This document shows, one piece after another, positions 16,926-26,026 of a stretch of DNA of 64,000 nt. The notes beneath the pieces were generated by a model that saw only the letters and a list, made by a program, of their open reading frames with translations, was not told where the DNA came from and did no database searches. Position 1 is the stretch's first letter, and every line of letters begins with the position of its first letter. The position numbers were made by a program, and so were the translations under genes. The stretch covers positions 124,001-188,000 of the forward strand of contig NKIU01000004.1 of the NCBI GenBank assembly GCA_002256245.1, written 5' to 3'. The stretch comes from Pseudorhodobacter sp. PARRP1. Lineage in GTDB: Bacteria; Pseudomonadota; Alphaproteobacteria; Rhodobacterales; Rhodobacteraceae.

Positions 16926-17897
16926 TTACCAGCGCAGAACGACCGATCCCCAGGCCAAACCACCGCCGATTGCCTCTGTAACCAGCAGATCACCGGGCTT
17001 GATCTGGCCGCGCGCCTTGCCAACCGACAGCGCGAGGGGAATCGATGCAGCCGAGGTGTTGCCGTGATCCTGCACGGTGACGACCACATGATCCATCGGC
17101 ACCTGCATGCGTTTGGCGGTGGCTTCGATGATGCGGATGTTGGCCTGATGCGGCACGATCCAATCAACATCACCGCCAGTGAGGCCGATTTTCTCCAGCG
17201 CGGTATGGGCGGTTTCGGCAAGTTTTTCGACGGCGTGGCGGAAAACCTCTTTGCCTTCCATCCGCAGATAACCGGTGGTGCCGGTCGAGCTGCCGCCATC
17301 CACGTAAAGCAGATTGCCGTAGCGGCCATCCGAGTTCAGATCGGTGGCCAGGATGCCGCGATCGGTCGTGTCGCCCGTGCCCTCGGCGGCTTCCAGCACC
17401 AGCGCACCCGCGCCATCGCCAAACAGCACGCAGGTGGCGCGGTCTTTCCAATCCATCAGACGGCTGAAGATTTCGGCACCAATCACCAGCACGCGCTTGG
17501 CCTGCCCGGTGACAATCAGCGCATTGGCGTTGGTCAGCGCGAACACGAAACCGGCGCAAACCGCCTGCACATCAAAGGCAAAGCCGCGTGTCATGCCAAG
17601 CTTGCCCTGGATGGTTGTGGCGCAAGACGGAAAGGTGAAATCGGCGGTCGAGGTGGCCACGACAATCGCGTCAATGTCGCTGGCCTTAAGACCTGCATCG
17701 GCAAGGGCCGCCAAAGCGGCGCGGGTGCCCAGATCGGCGGTGGTCTGGCCTTCGGCGGCGTAATGACGCCGCTCGATCCCCGAGCGGGTTCTGATCCATT
17801 CGTCGGTGGTTTCCACCAAAGCCTCAAGATCTGCGTTCGGCACGACACGTTCGGGCAGATAGTGCCCAACGCCTTTGACTACGGCGCGAATTGTCAT
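16926..17897 (-). CDS. fabH: 3-oxoacyl-ACP synthase III (FabH)
   Basis: A 323-residue condensing enzyme that joins acetyl-CoA and malonyl-ACP to start fatty-acid synthesis. The Cys-His-Asn triad is visible: Cys114 (VQAVCAGFVFA), His in WIVPHQANIRI and Asn in QDHGNTSAASIPLA. The C-terminal GGGLAWGSVVLRW is the usual end. The start overlaps the plsX stop by ATGA, the common plsX-fabH arrangement. Confidence 0.95.
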   Translation of the reverse strand: MTIRAVVKGVGHYLPERVVPNADLEALVETTDEWIRTRSGIERRHYAAEGQTTADLGTRAALAALADAGLKASDIDAIVVATSTADFTFPSCATTIQGKLGMTRGFAFDVQAVCAGFVFALTNANALIVTGQAKRVLVIGAEIFSRLMDWKDRATCVLFGDGAGALVLEAAEGTGDTTDRGILATDLNSDGRYGNLLYVDGGSSTGTTGYLRMEGKEVFRHAVEKLAETAHTALEKIGLTGGDVDWIVPHQANIRIIEATAKRMQVPMDHVVVTVQDHGNTSAASIPLALSVGKARGQIKPGDLLVTEAIGGGLAWGSVVLRW

Positions 17898-19015
17898 TCT
17901 GTGGACTTTGCCTCCGCCCCATCTGCGCCGACCTCGGCAGCAACATCCTGCCCCGCGCGCCCTGTCGATGCAACCCGTGCCGCAAGCCGTTCGAGAAAGC
18001 CCGCGCTGGACAACTGATAGGCCAAGGTGATGGCTGCCGCGACGCCGGTTTCATCTGCCGAGCCGTGCGATTTGATCACCGTGCCGTTCAGGCCCAGAAA
18101 AATCCCGCCATTGACGCGGCGCGGGTCCATCCGGCGTTGCAGGCGCTTGAGTGAGTTCAGCGCCAGCAGGGCTGCGAATTTCGACAAGATGCCAGCGTTG
18201 AACGCCTCGCGCATAAAGTCGGAAATCAGCTTGGCGGTGCCTTCGGCGGTTTTCAGCGCGATATTGCCAGTGAAACCGTCGGTCACGATCACATCGACGC
18301 GGTCAGACGGCAGATCGCCGCCTTCGACAAAACCGATGTATTCATAGCCGCCAGCCTCTGCCGCAGCGGCCAACTGGTCGTTGGCCTCTTTCAACTCGGC
18401 GCGGCCTTTATGCTCTTCGGTGCCGACGTTCAGAAGGCCGACGCGCGGGCGCGCAAGTTTCAAACCGTTGCGGGCGTAAGATGCCCCCATCGCGGCGTAT
18501 TGCAGCAAATCGGCGGCCTCGGCCTTAATGTCCGCGCCCACGTCCAGCATCACGTTGAAGCCGCCGGGGTTGCGAGACGGCCACATGCAGGCAATCGCGG
18601 GGCGGTTCACCCCCGGAAGCTTGCGCAGGCGGATCATCGACACCGCCATCAACGCACCGGTGTTGCCGCAAGACACGGCCACCGTGGCCTCACCATTCTT
18701 CACCGCATCAATGCACGACCACATCGACGTGCCTTGCCCCGAGCGCATGACCTGAGACGGCTTATCGCTCATCGTGACAACGCGGTCGGTGTGGCGCAAT
18801 GTCACCCGACTGCTGAGATCTGGATGCCGCGCCAGCAAGGGCGACAGAATGGCAGAATCGCCATGCAGCAGGAAAGAGGCATCCGGCAACTGCGCGGCAG
18901 AAAGCACAAGACCGGCGACAACAGCCCCCGGTCCGCGATCTGATCCCATCGCATCAACAGAAATGACGATGCCGCTTGCACCAGGTTTAGACGGAGTTTG
19001 GGTTCCGGTTTCCAC
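17894..19015 (-). CDS. plsX: Phosphate acyltransferase PlsX
   Basis: A 373-residue peripheral membrane enzyme that makes acyl-phosphate from acyl-ACP for phospholipid synthesis. Family blocks VISVDAMGSDRGPGAVV, AVSCGNTGALMAVS and VDVIVTDGFTGNIALKT are present. The only start that keeps the whole N-terminus is a GTG at 19015; no strong Shine-Dalgarno is seen there. It lies 26 bases after rpmF and overlaps fabH. The last 25 residues are a poorly conserved acidic tail. Confidence 0.93.
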   Translation of the reverse strand: METGTQTPSKPGASGIVISVDAMGSDRGPGAVVAGLVLSAAQLPDASFLLHGDSAILSPLLARHPDLSSRVTLRHTDRVVTMSDKPSQVMRSGQGTSMWSCIDAVKNGEATVAVSCGNTGALMAVSMIRLRKLPGVNRPAIACMWPSRNPGGFNVMLDVGADIKAEAADLLQYAAMGASYARNGLKLARPRVGLLNVGTEEHKGRAELKEANDQLAAAAEAGGYEYIGFVEGGDLPSDRVDVIVTDGFTGNIALKTAEGTAKLISDFMREAFNAGILSKFAALLALNSLKRLQRRMDPRRVNGGIFLGLNGTVIKSHGSADETGVAAAITLAYQLSSAGFLERLAARVASTGRAGQDVAAEVGADGAEAKSTE

Positions 19016-19041
19016 GAGGTGCGCGCAGGGCTAGAGGCGGC

Positions 19042-19245
19042 TTACGCCGCGTCCTCGTCAACTTCGACGGCTTTGGTCGCCATAACTTCGCGTGCATCGT
19101 AGTGACCGCAGGACGGGCACACGTGGTGCGGGCGCTTCAGCTCGCCGCAGTTGGTGCAATCTTGCGGGTTGCCAGCCACCAACGCGTCATGCGAGCGGCG
19201 CATGTTGCGCTTGGAGCTGGTGGTGCGGTTCTGCGGGACAGCCAT
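19042..19245 (-). CDS. rpmF: 50S ribosomal protein L32
   Basis: A 67-residue large-subunit protein ([20 protein letters not shown]...). The four zinc-ribbon cysteines are kept ([18 protein letters not shown]), so it is the zinc-binding form. It has its own promoter upstream and leads into plsX-fabH-ihfA, linking ribosome and lipid synthesis. Confidence 0.96.
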   Translation of the reverse strand: MAVPQNRTTSSKRNMRRSHDALVAGNPQDCTNCGELKRPHHVCPSCGHYDAREVMATKAVEVDEDAA

Positions 19246-19349
19246 GTCACGACCTCGGATAGTGGGGGACAGGCCCCGGATTTTACTTTGATTTCAGAGC
19301 TTTGCCACATATCGAATGGGCACGCAACAAACCTCTCAATGAGGCGCGG

Positions 19350-19377
19350 AACATAGTCAGATTCCCGCCATGTGCAA
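19350..19377 (-). promoter_or_regulatory. Promoter upstream of rpmF
   Basis: On the minus strand, TTGCAC (19377-19372), 16 bases, then TATGTT (19355-19350): a good housekeeping promoter about 100 bases before rpmF. It lies between yceD and rpmF. Confidence 0.6.
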
Positions 19378-19407
19378 GCCCCTTTCTGCAAAGCGGCAAG
19401 GATAGCC

Positions 19408-19980
19408 CTAAGTCTCGGGTTCCTCGGGCTTTTTCAGCTTGTCGGCCAGCGCCGCCAGCCCGGCAAAAGGCTTGAGGTCTGCCGATTGCAGCGGTGCCAC
19501 ACCCGGCGCTGCAAAGGCCGCTTCGCTAAATTCGGCACCGCGTGCGCGCGGATAGAGCGGCAAGGCAAGCGCCAAAGCCTCGATCGCGACGGCGGCGATG
19601 TCGATGGTCTCGGGCAAAGGCTCGATATCATCCTCGGGGATTTCCAACTCGTCGGCGTCTGGCTGGGCGTAGTCATAGGCATAGCGGCGCTCGGTGGTGT
19701 CGGCCAGTTTGCTGCGCACAGGCGCAAGCGTGATCGAGCAGGGCTGCACCACAAGGGCTGCAAGATCGGCGCGCAGCATGACATCGGCGCGGCCAGAGGG
19801 CGACAACTCGCCCTTGAAGGTGAATTCCGGCAGATCAATCAGATCAAGCGCATCGGCAATCTGACGCCGCGCGGCCAAGTCCGGCGCAAAGGTAAAGCGC
19901 AGCGGTTTGCGCCCTGACACCAGGGCCGAGCGGTAAGGTTGGGTCGGCAAACCTGGGTTGGCGGCATTGGTCTCGGTCAT
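19408..19980 (-). CDS. yceD: YceD family protein (DUF177), 23S rRNA accumulation protein
   Basis: A 190-residue protein. The start ATG at 19980 has GGGGG 7 bases upstream. The family core is present: FKGELSPSGRADVMLRADLA and LVVQPCSITLAPV (one of the usual CxxC cysteines is missing), then the acidic segment PDADELEIPEDDIEPLPETI. YceD is needed for 23S rRNA accumulation and is normally found next to rpmF, as here. The alanine- and lysine-rich C-terminus is variable. Confidence 0.85.
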   Translation of the reverse strand: MTETNAANPGLPTQPYRSALVSGRKPLRFTFAPDLAARRQIADALDLIDLPEFTFKGELSPSGRADVMLRADLAALVVQPCSITLAPVRSKLADTTERRYAYDYAQPDADELEIPEDDIEPLPETIDIAAVAIEALALALPLYPRARGAEFSEAAFAAPGVAPLQSADLKPFAGLAALADKLKKPEEPET

Positions 19981-20214
19981 CAGATTTCCCCCTGTCGTCA
20001 TCGCTTCAGACCCATCCACGCGTCTTGCGTGAGATTATCCGGTGTTTTCGGTCGCATCCGCGTTCCATTCTTGAACAAAGAAGCGACCTTCTGTAAGCCA
20101 AAAGCAACGGGTCTTGGCAACCGTTGCCTTTGCACTGCGATACTGGCCCGTTCCGGCTGGCGCAAGAGCAGGCAGGGCGGCGGCTGGGACAAGACCACGA
20201 GGATGAGGGCAGGA

Positions 20215-20712
20215 ATGGCGCAGCTTTTCGGTAAATCGGCTCGGATCGCTCAGGGCGGCCCCGTGCGGGCTTTGGCTGCGCGCGCAAGGATGATCGCGCT
20301 TGCGGTGGTGCTGGTGGCGGCCTGCGCGCCGATCACCCGCGATCATGGCTATGTGCCGACCGATGAGGAATTGTCGCTGATCACGGTGGCGAAAGACACC
20401 CGCGAATCTGTGGCCGTCAAGATCGGGCGGCCCTCGGCTTCGGGTCTGCTGAACGACCTTGGCTGGTTTTACGTTGAAAGCCGCTTTGTCACCAAGGGCG
20501 CGCTGCCGCCGAAAGAAGTTGACCGCGAAGTGGTGGCGATTTCCTTCACCGAGGCCGGGGTGGTTGAAAACATCGAACGCTTCGGGCTGGAAAAGGGCCA
20601 GATCGTGCCGCTGTCGCGGCGTGTCACCAAAGATAATGTCAAATCTGCCGGGATTCTGCGGCAGTTGTTCGGCAATATCGGCGGTATAAGCGCGGATCAG
20701 TTGATCCGGTAA
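20215..20712 (+). CDS. bamE: Outer-membrane assembly lipoprotein BamE (SmpA/OmlA)
   Basis: A 165-residue lipoprotein. The lipobox LVAAC places the mature N-terminal Cys near residue 37, after a helix MIALAVVLVAA. The SmpA/OmlA fold follows (ELSLITVAKDTRESVAVKIG, then WFYVESRFV and VVENIERFGLEKGQ). It is a periplasmic-face subunit of the BAM complex that folds outer-membrane proteins. The start is uncertain: ATG at 20215 has GAGGG upstream, but 20203 or 20290 are possible. It is divergent from yceD. Confidence 0.88.
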   Translation: MAQLFGKSARIAQGGPVRALAARARMIALAVVLVAACAPITRDHGYVPTDEELSLITVAKDTRESVAVKIGRPSASGLLNDLGWFYVESRFVTKGALPPKEVDREVVAISFTEAGVVENIERFGLEKGQIVPLSRRVTKDNVKSAGILRQLFGNIGGISADQLIR

Positions 20713-20724
20713 TCGCGGGGGCTT

Positions 20725-21330
20725 TCAGGCGCGCTTGGCTTTTACGCGGGCGCGCAGGGCTGTCAGATCAACCTCACGCAGATAGCGTGGAATGTTGATC
20801 CAGACGTGGTGAAACCCGAATCCGCCGTTTTGCAACTCGTCCAGCGCGTCGTTGCGGCTCCACCCCTGATACAGCATCCGCCACAAGGCGATGATCATGC
20901 CGGTGCGATCAGCGCCATGCGTGCAATGCACCAGCACCGGGCCGCTTGTCTGGGCATCGCGCAGGGTTTGCAGGGCCAGCACGATCTTGGCGCCGTTCTC
21001 GTCGCGGATGTGCCGGGTGGTGATCTTGATATGTACGGTTTTCAGCCCGGTGCCTGCTGCAAGCGGCGAATCATCCACCGTGCGGCGCAGGTTGATCACG
21101 GTTTTCACGCCCAACGCCGCGAGGTTGCGAAATCCCTCGGCATCAGGTTGCGCGCTGCGGTAAATCAGCGGTGTGACGCGGTGCAGATTGGGCACTCCGG
21201 CCAAGGGCACGGGTTTGGCCCAATCCCCTGCGGTGCGCTGTGCCCAAAGCGTATCGGGCAGCGCAAGACCCGGCAGCACCAACGCAGCCATAGCCAAGGT
21301 CGCGCGTCGCGTAAGCTGTGGCGAGGGCAT
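20725..21330 (-). CDS. Exported tyrosine/dual-specificity phosphatase-like protein
   Basis: A 201-residue protein with an N-terminal export signal (MPSPQLTRRATLAMAALVL...), including a twin-arginine-like RR. The catalytic loop HCTHGADRTG is the CX5R motif of cysteine-dependent phosphatases, and an upstream TVDDSPLA/RHIRDENG region could hold the general acid. AGGAGA lies 5 bases before the ATG at 21330. Family members act on phosphotyrosine, inositol phosphates or lipids; the substrate is unknown. Convergent with bamE, 12 bases apart. Confidence 0.8.
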   Translation of the reverse strand: MPSPQLTRRATLAMAALVLPGLALPDTLWAQRTAGDWAKPVPLAGVPNLHRVTPLIYRSAQPDAEGFRNLAALGVKTVINLRRTVDDSPLAAGTGLKTVHIKITTRHIRDENGAKIVLALQTLRDAQTSGPVLVHCTHGADRTGMIIALWRMLYQGWSRNDALDELQNGGFGFHHVWINIPRYLREVDLTALRARVKAKRA

Positions 21331-21431
21331 CGGATTCTCCTGTGATGGCGCGCACGGATCACCCTTGCTTTGACCATGCCCGCCGCGCAAGGGTAGGCGC
21401 AGCAGAACGCCTCTTTAACCCCGGTTTCCGC

Positions 21432-22226
21432 ATGCTTTTATTGACCAGAGGCCGCTACGTTGCGCGGCTGGCCGAAACGCAGCACGACCTGACCGCAGCA
21501 CAAGCCCTGCGCCACCGCAGCTTTCTGGCCCGCCGGGGCATGGCCGCACAAGAGGGCCGTGATTCTGACGCCTTCGACGCGATGTGCCGGCATGTGCTGA
21601 TCGCCGAGCGCGCAAGCGGTGCCTTGGTGTGCTGCTATCGCCTGCTGGCATTTCGCGCGGGGCAAAGCCTGTCGGGCAGCTATGCCGCCCAAGTCTATGA
21701 TCTGCGCGCGCTGGATGGCTTTGCAGGGGCCAAGCTGGAACTCGGCCGGTTCTGCCTTGATCCGGCCTGGCACGACCCAGACATCCTGCGGCTGGCCTGG
21801 GGGGCGATGGCGCAGATCGTTGACGCCGAAGCCATCGGCCTGCTGTTCGGCTGCTCGTCGTTTGAGGGCGCGGATTGGGCCCCCCACACGCCGGCCCTTG
21901 CGTTGCTGCGCAACCATCTGGCCCCCGCGCCGTGGATGCCCGCGCGCAAGGCTGCCGAGGTGTTCGACTTTGCCCGCCATCTGCGCGACACCCCGGTTGA
22001 TCTGCGCCTGGCGATGCAAACCCTGCCGCCGCTGTTGCGCACCTATCTTGCCATGGCGGGCTGGGTCAGTGACCATGCGGTGCTCGACCACGCGCTTGAC
22101 ACGCTGCATGTGTTCACCGCGGTCGAGATCGCCAAAATCCCGCCCGCCCGTGCGCGTGCCCTGCGCGCCGTTTCAGACGACCCCGGTGCCGCATCGCCGA
22201 TTGACGCCGCGCGCAAGGTATCCTAG
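21432..22226 (+). CDS. olsB: L-ornithine N(alpha)-acyltransferase (OlsB)
   Basis: A ~264-residue GNAT-fold acyltransferase that moves a 3-hydroxyacyl chain from ACP to ornithine, the first step of ornithine-lipid synthesis. Supporting blocks are HDLTAAQALRHRSFLARRG, CRHVLIAERASGALVCCYRL, KLELGRFCLDPAWHD and LLFGCSSFEGAD. The start is not certain: the ATG at 21432 lacks a clear Shine-Dalgarno and an ATG at 21345 would add 29 residues. No olsA follows it; the next gene is uup. Confidence 0.82.
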   Translation: MLLLTRGRYVARLAETQHDLTAAQALRHRSFLARRGMAAQEGRDSDAFDAMCRHVLIAERASGALVCCYRLLAFRAGQSLSGSYAAQVYDLRALDGFAGAKLELGRFCLDPAWHDPDILRLAWGAMAQIVDAEAIGLLFGCSSFEGADWAPHTPALALLRNHLAPAPWMPARKAAEVFDFARHLRDTPVDLRLAMQTLPPLLRTYLAMAGWVSDHAVLDHALDTLHVFTAVEIAKIPPARARALRAVSDDPGAASPIDAARKVS

Positions 22227-22234
22227 CAGGCGGC

Positions 22235-24046
22235 ATGGCACGCGCACCCCTTCTCCAGCTTTCTGGCATCTCGCTGACTTTCGGCGGCAATCCCGTTTTT
22301 GACGAGCTTGACCTTGTCGTCCAACCCGGTGACCGGGTGGCGCTGGTTGGCCGCAACGGCTCTGGCAAATCCACCTTGATGAAGGTGATGGCCGGGCTTG
22401 TGGAACCTGACAAGGGCATCCGCGTGGTGCCGCCCGGCGTGCACGTTGGCTATATGGAGCAAGACCCGGATCTGGCGGGCTTTGCGACCTTGGGCGATTA
22501 TGCGGCATCCATGCTGCCCGAGGGCGAGGAATATAAGGTCGCCATGGTGGCCGAAGGGTTGAAGTTTAACCCCGAAACACCCGTCGCCACCGCATCGGGC
22601 GGCGAGCGTCGGCGTGCGGCGCTTGCCAAGCTGATGGCCGAAGCGCCTGAACTGATGCTGCTGGACGAGCCGACCAACCATCTGGACATCCAAGCCATTG
22701 AATGGCTTGAAGAAGAACTTAAAGGCACCCGCACCGCTTTCGTGCTGATTTCGCACGACCGTGCGTTTTTGCGCGCGCTGACGCGGGCGACATTGTGGAT
22801 TGATCGCGGCCAGATCAAACGCCGCGAGGCTGGTTTTGACGGCTTTGAAGAATGGCGCGAAACCGTTTGGGCTGAAGAAGACGAGGCCCGCCACAAGCTG
22901 GATCGCAAGATCAAGGCCGAGGCGAAATGGGCGGTTGAGGGCATCTCGGCCCGCCGCAAGCGCAATCAGGGCCGGGTGCGCGCGCTGGCGGCGCTGCGCG
23001 AAGAGCGCGGCAGCCAGATCCGTCGCCAAGGCACGGCGCAGTTGGAACTCGACTCGGGCCAGCAGTCGGGCAAACGGGTGATCGAGGCCAAGGGCATCTC
23101 GAAAATCTACGGCGACAAGACCATCGTGCAGAATTTTGACCTGCGGGTGCTGCGCGGCGATCGTGTGGCGTTCGTCGGCCCGAATGGCGTGGGAAAAACC
23201 ACGCTTCTCAAGATGTTGACAGGCGAAATTCAACCAGATTCGGGCAGCGTGCAGCTTGGCACCAATCTGGAAATTGCGGTGTTTGACCAAGCCCGCGCGC
23301 GGCTGGACCCCAACGCAACCCTGTGGGACAGCCTGACCAATGATCCGCTGATGGCGGTGTCGGGCAGCTCTGATCAGGTGATGGTGCGCGGCAATCCCAA
23401 GCATGTTGTGGCGTATCTGAAGGACTTTCTGTTCGACGAAGCCCAAGCCCGCGCCCCCGTGCGCTCGCTTTCCGGCGGCGAAAAGGCGCGGTTGCTCTTG
23501 GCCAAACTGATGGCTTTGCCGTCAAACCTGTTGATCATGGACGAACCGACCAACGATCTGGACGTCGAAACCCTTGATTTGCTTCAGGATATCTTGGGCG
23601 ATTACGATGGCACCGTGCTGCTGGTCAGCCACGACCGCGACTTTATCGACCGGGTTGCCACCTCGACCATCGCCTTGGAAGGCCGGGGCCGCGCCACGGT
23701 TTATCCGGGCGGGTGGAGCGATTATCAGAACCAGCGCGTGGTTTCCGGCGGCACGCTGACGGCAGATAACTCTGCCAAAACAGCATCTTCTGCGGCACAC
23801 GTAAAGTCAGATGTGAAGAAGCCCGAGGGGCTGACCTTCACCGAGCGCAAACGGCTTGAGGCCTTGCCCGCGCTGATCGAAAAGCTTGAGGCCGAGATCG
23901 GCAAAGTCGCCGATCTGCTGTCCGATCCGCAGATGTTCACCAAAGAGCCGGTGAAGTTCCGCAAGGCTGGCGAGGCTTTGTCGGAACGGCAGGCGCAACT
24001 GGCGGCAGCCGAAGCCGAATGGCTGGAGTTGGCAGAGCGCGCCTAA
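22235..24046 (+). CDS. uup: ABC-F family ATPase, Uup type
   Basis: A 603-residue cytoplasmic protein with two ABC domains and no membrane segment. Walker A motifs are GRNGSGKST (about 39-47) and GPNGVGKTT (about 328-336); signatures are ASGGERRR and LSGGEKAR; Walker B motifs are MLLDEPTNHLD and LIMDEPTNDLD. The linker has the Uup-like ARRKRNQGRVRAL, and the C-terminus is a coiled-coil DNA/ribosome-binding domain (LPALIEKLEAEIGKVADLL). ABC-F proteins act at the ribosome; Uup also affects transposon excision. It lies 8 bases after olsB and overlaps the next gene tail to tail by 4 bases. Confidence 0.9.
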   Translation: MARAPLLQLSGISLTFGGNPVFDELDLVVQPGDRVALVGRNGSGKSTLMKVMAGLVEPDKGIRVVPPGVHVGYMEQDPDLAGFATLGDYAASMLPEGEEYKVAMVAEGLKFNPETPVATASGGERRRAALAKLMAEAPELMLLDEPTNHLDIQAIEWLEEELKGTRTAFVLISHDRAFLRALTRATLWIDRGQIKRREAGFDGFEEWRETVWAEEDEARHKLDRKIKAEAKWAVEGISARRKRNQGRVRALAALREERGSQIRRQGTAQLELDSGQQSGKRVIEAKGISKIYGDKTIVQNFDLRVLRGDRVAFVGPNGVGKTTLLKMLTGEIQPDSGSVQLGTNLEIAVFDQARARLDPNATLWDSLTNDPLMAVSGSSDQVMVRGNPKHVVAYLKDFLFDEAQARAPVRSLSGGEKARLLLAKLMALPSNLLIMDEPTNDLDVETLDLLQDILGDYDGTVLLVSHDRDFIDRVATSTIALEGRGRATVYPGGWSDYQNQRVVSGGTLTADNSAKTASSAAHVKSDVKKPEGLTFTERKRLEALPALIEKLEAEIGKVADLLSDPQMFTKEPVKFRKAGEALSERQAQLAAAEAEWLELAERA

Positions 24047-24507
24047 AAGCAATCGGCGGCGGCGACGGGTTGCATCAGAAACGCGCGGTCGTCGCCTGCG
24101 GTGCCCGATAGGGTTAAAAAGCCGTCGTCGTTCTCAAACGACATGCCCAAGGCGCTGACGGTCAGCAACAGCGCACCGCCATCGCGCAAGCCCAGCTCAA
24201 ACGCGCCCGCGTCGCCTTCCATCCCGCAGGACAGGCCAAGCGCCTCCGGCTCGCAATAGGCGCTGCCGATGTATCGCGCGCGGTCGCGTAAAGTCACTGT
24301 GATATCAACAACAAGCGACGTGCTGACGGTTTGGCCCTCGGCCGGGGTCAGGGCGATGGCAACCACCTGTTGCTGTGGATGTCTGGCCAGATGTGCGGCA
24401 TCATAGCTGCGTTGAAAGCACGCAGCCTCGGGCGGAAACATCGCCACCGCCCCGGTTTGGGCCAGCAAGGGCATGGGCCATGCCAGAAAAAACAGGGCAC
24501 GAATCAT
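24043..24507 (-). CDS. Small secreted protein of unknown function
   Basis: A 154-residue protein. A short signal peptide (MIRALFFLAWPMPLLAQ) suggests periplasmic location. Four cysteines (CFQRSY, YCEPEALGLSCG and the penultimate C of AADCF) could form two disulfides. The rest is predicted to be beta-rich. No family is recognised. It directly abuts the stop of the PLP decarboxylase on the same strand (24508) and so is probably co-transcribed with it. Confidence 0.6.
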   Translation of the reverse strand: MIRALFFLAWPMPLLAQTGAVAMFPPEAACFQRSYDAAHLARHPQQQVVAIALTPAEGQTVSTSLVVDITVTLRDRARYIGSAYCEPEALGLSCGMEGDAGAFELGLRDGGALLLTVSALGMSFENDDGFLTLSGTAGDDRAFLMQPVAAADCF

Positions 24508-25890
24508 CTAATCTCCGATCAATTCCGCCACAACCTGCGCGATCATCATCACATCCGCCTGCGTGCAGTCAAATTGGCCGACCTGCACCCGGATCACATA
24601 GCGGCCCTCGTGCAGGGTTTGGGTCAGATAAATCCGGCCGTCATCATTGATGCGGTGCAGCAAACGCTCGGTCTGCGCATCATCCGCAAGCGCAAATGTG
24701 TAAAGCGACAGAATGGGTTGCGTGATGATCTTCACACCGGGCAGCGCCGCCAGCGCGGTGCAAGACGCTTGCGCCCACTGCACATGATTGCGGATGCGCG
24801 CGCGCAATCCATCCAACCCATAAGCGCGCAGGGTGAACCACAGCTTCAGTGCGCGGAACCGCCGCCCGAGTGGCACCGTCCATTCATTGAAGTTGACGAT
24901 CTCCTCGCGCCCCGCCGTTTCCAGATAACTGGGCCGCAGCCCCAGCGTTTTCACCTGCGGCCCCGGATCGCGCAAAAACTGGATGGCGCAATCAAACTGC
25001 ACGCCCAGCCATTTGTGCGGGTTGAACACGATGGAATCGGCGCCCTCAATCCCCGCCCACAGGGCGCGAAACTCGGGGCAGATCATCGCCGAGCCTGCCC
25101 AGGCCGCATCAACATGCACCGGCAGCCCATGCGCCTTGGCCACCGCGATGCAATCGCCGATGCGGTCAAACGCACCAATCGAGGTGCCCCCGGCGCACAA
25201 AACCACGCCTGCGGGCAGCATTCCCAGCGCCAGATCGGCGCGAATGGCGGCATCCAGCGCATCGGGTCGCATCGAAAAGCTGTCGTCGGTGGCAACTTTC
25301 ACCAGATTGTCTTGCCCGATCCCCGCCACCCGCACCGCCTTATCGACCGAGGAATGTGTCTGCGCCGAAGCATAGATGCGCAGAACTTTGCCGTGCATCC
25401 CACTGATATTGCTTTGAAACCCCAACGCCTGCTCGCGCATTGTCAGGATCGCAGACAAGGTCGCCGTGGTGGCGGAATCGTGGATCGTGCCGACAAACCC
25501 TGCGGGGAGCCCCAAAGCGCCCCGCAGCCAGCCGACCATCACCTGCTCAATCTCGGTCGCGGCGGGCGAGGTCTGCCACAGCATGCCCTGACAGGCCATC
25601 GCATTGGCCAACTGCTCGGCCAGCATCGACGCAGGCGCGGCATTGGCCGGAAAATACGCGAAAAACCGCGGGTGCTGCCAATGCGTCATGCCCGGCGGCA
25701 CGATGCGTTCGAAATCGGCAAAGATCGCCTCCATCGGCTCGGGCGCATCGGGGGCGGTGGCGGGGAGTTGCCGCGCAATCGCCCCCGGCAAAAGCGGCGC
25801 GCGCACCGGGCGGTTGCGCAGGTTGCGGTGATAGTCGCTGGCCCAGTCGGCGGCGCGTTTCGACCAATGGTTCAGATCATCGTGGTTCAT
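24508..25890 (-). CDS. Pyridoxal-phosphate-dependent decarboxylase (group II)
   Basis: A 460-residue fold-type I enzyme of the aromatic-L-amino-acid decarboxylase family. Key features are THWQHPRFFAYFPANAAPAS, DSATTATLSA (cofactor phosphate), VHVDAAWAGSAM (Asp to the pyridine N) and the Schiff-base Lys in NPHKWLGVQFD. The start ATG at 25890 (MNHDDLNHWSKRAADW) matches the family N-terminus. It should release CO2 from an aromatic or acidic L-amino acid. The exact substrate cannot be read off. It is divergent from the cysS leader. Confidence 0.87.
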   Translation of the reverse strand: MNHDDLNHWSKRAADWASDYHRNLRNRPVRAPLLPGAIARQLPATAPDAPEPMEAIFADFERIVPPGMTHWQHPRFFAYFPANAAPASMLAEQLANAMACQGMLWQTSPAATEIEQVMVGWLRGALGLPAGFVGTIHDSATTATLSAILTMREQALGFQSNISGMHGKVLRIYASAQTHSSVDKAVRVAGIGQDNLVKVATDDSFSMRPDALDAAIRADLALGMLPAGVVLCAGGTSIGAFDRIGDCIAVAKAHGLPVHVDAAWAGSAMICPEFRALWAGIEGADSIVFNPHKWLGVQFDCAIQFLRDPGPQVKTLGLRPSYLETAGREEIVNFNEWTVPLGRRFRALKLWFTLRAYGLDGLRARIRNHVQWAQASCTALAALPGVKIITQPILSLYTFALADDAQTERLLHRINDDGRIYLTQTLHEGRYVIRVQVGQFDCTQADVMMIAQVVAELIGD

Positions 25891-25948
25891 GGCGGCCTCC
25901 GGTTTGCGCAATCTTAACCCGTGAAGCAATCGCGGCAACCAAAACCCC

Positions 25949-25977
25949 TTGGCGGCGCGCATCTAAATCGCTATCAC
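25949..25977 (+). promoter_or_regulatory. Candidate promoter of the cysS-cimA operon
   Basis: TTGGCG (25949-25954), 17 bases, TATCAC (25972-25977). Transcription would begin about 25984-25985, at the A of the leader-peptide ATG, making that small ORF leaderless. This fits its lack of a Shine-Dalgarno. Confidence 0.45.
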
Positions 25978-25984
25978 GGGCGCC

Positions 25985-26026
25985 ATGAACACGATGGGCA
26001 TCATCATTTGCTGCATTACCTGCTGA
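25985..26026 (+). CDS. Leader peptide MNTMGIIICCITC upstream of cysS-cimA
   Basis: A 13-codon ORF ends in TGA 95 bases before cysS. Its codons read M-N-T-M-G-Ile-Ile-Ile-Cys-Cys-Ile-Thr-Cys: four Ile and three Cys in eight consecutive positions. The two coupled downstream genes make cysteinyl-tRNA synthetase and citramalate synthase (isoleucine synthesis). The composition is what a ribosome-mediated attenuator sensing charged tRNA-Cys and tRNA-Ile would need. There is no Shine-Dalgarno; the promoter position suggests leaderless translation. After it, CCTC repeats (26049-26052, 26057-26060) can pair with the GAGG repeats (26107-26115) that include the cysS Shine-Dalgarno. The function is inferred. 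Confidence 0.6.
   Translation: MNTMGIIICCITC

Noticed and set aside
24331-25917. 528-codon open frame opposite the PLP decarboxylase
   Set aside because: Arg/His/Gln-rich with no domain; the opposite strand carries the full decarboxylase with its Schiff-base lysine. A codon-position artefact of high GC.
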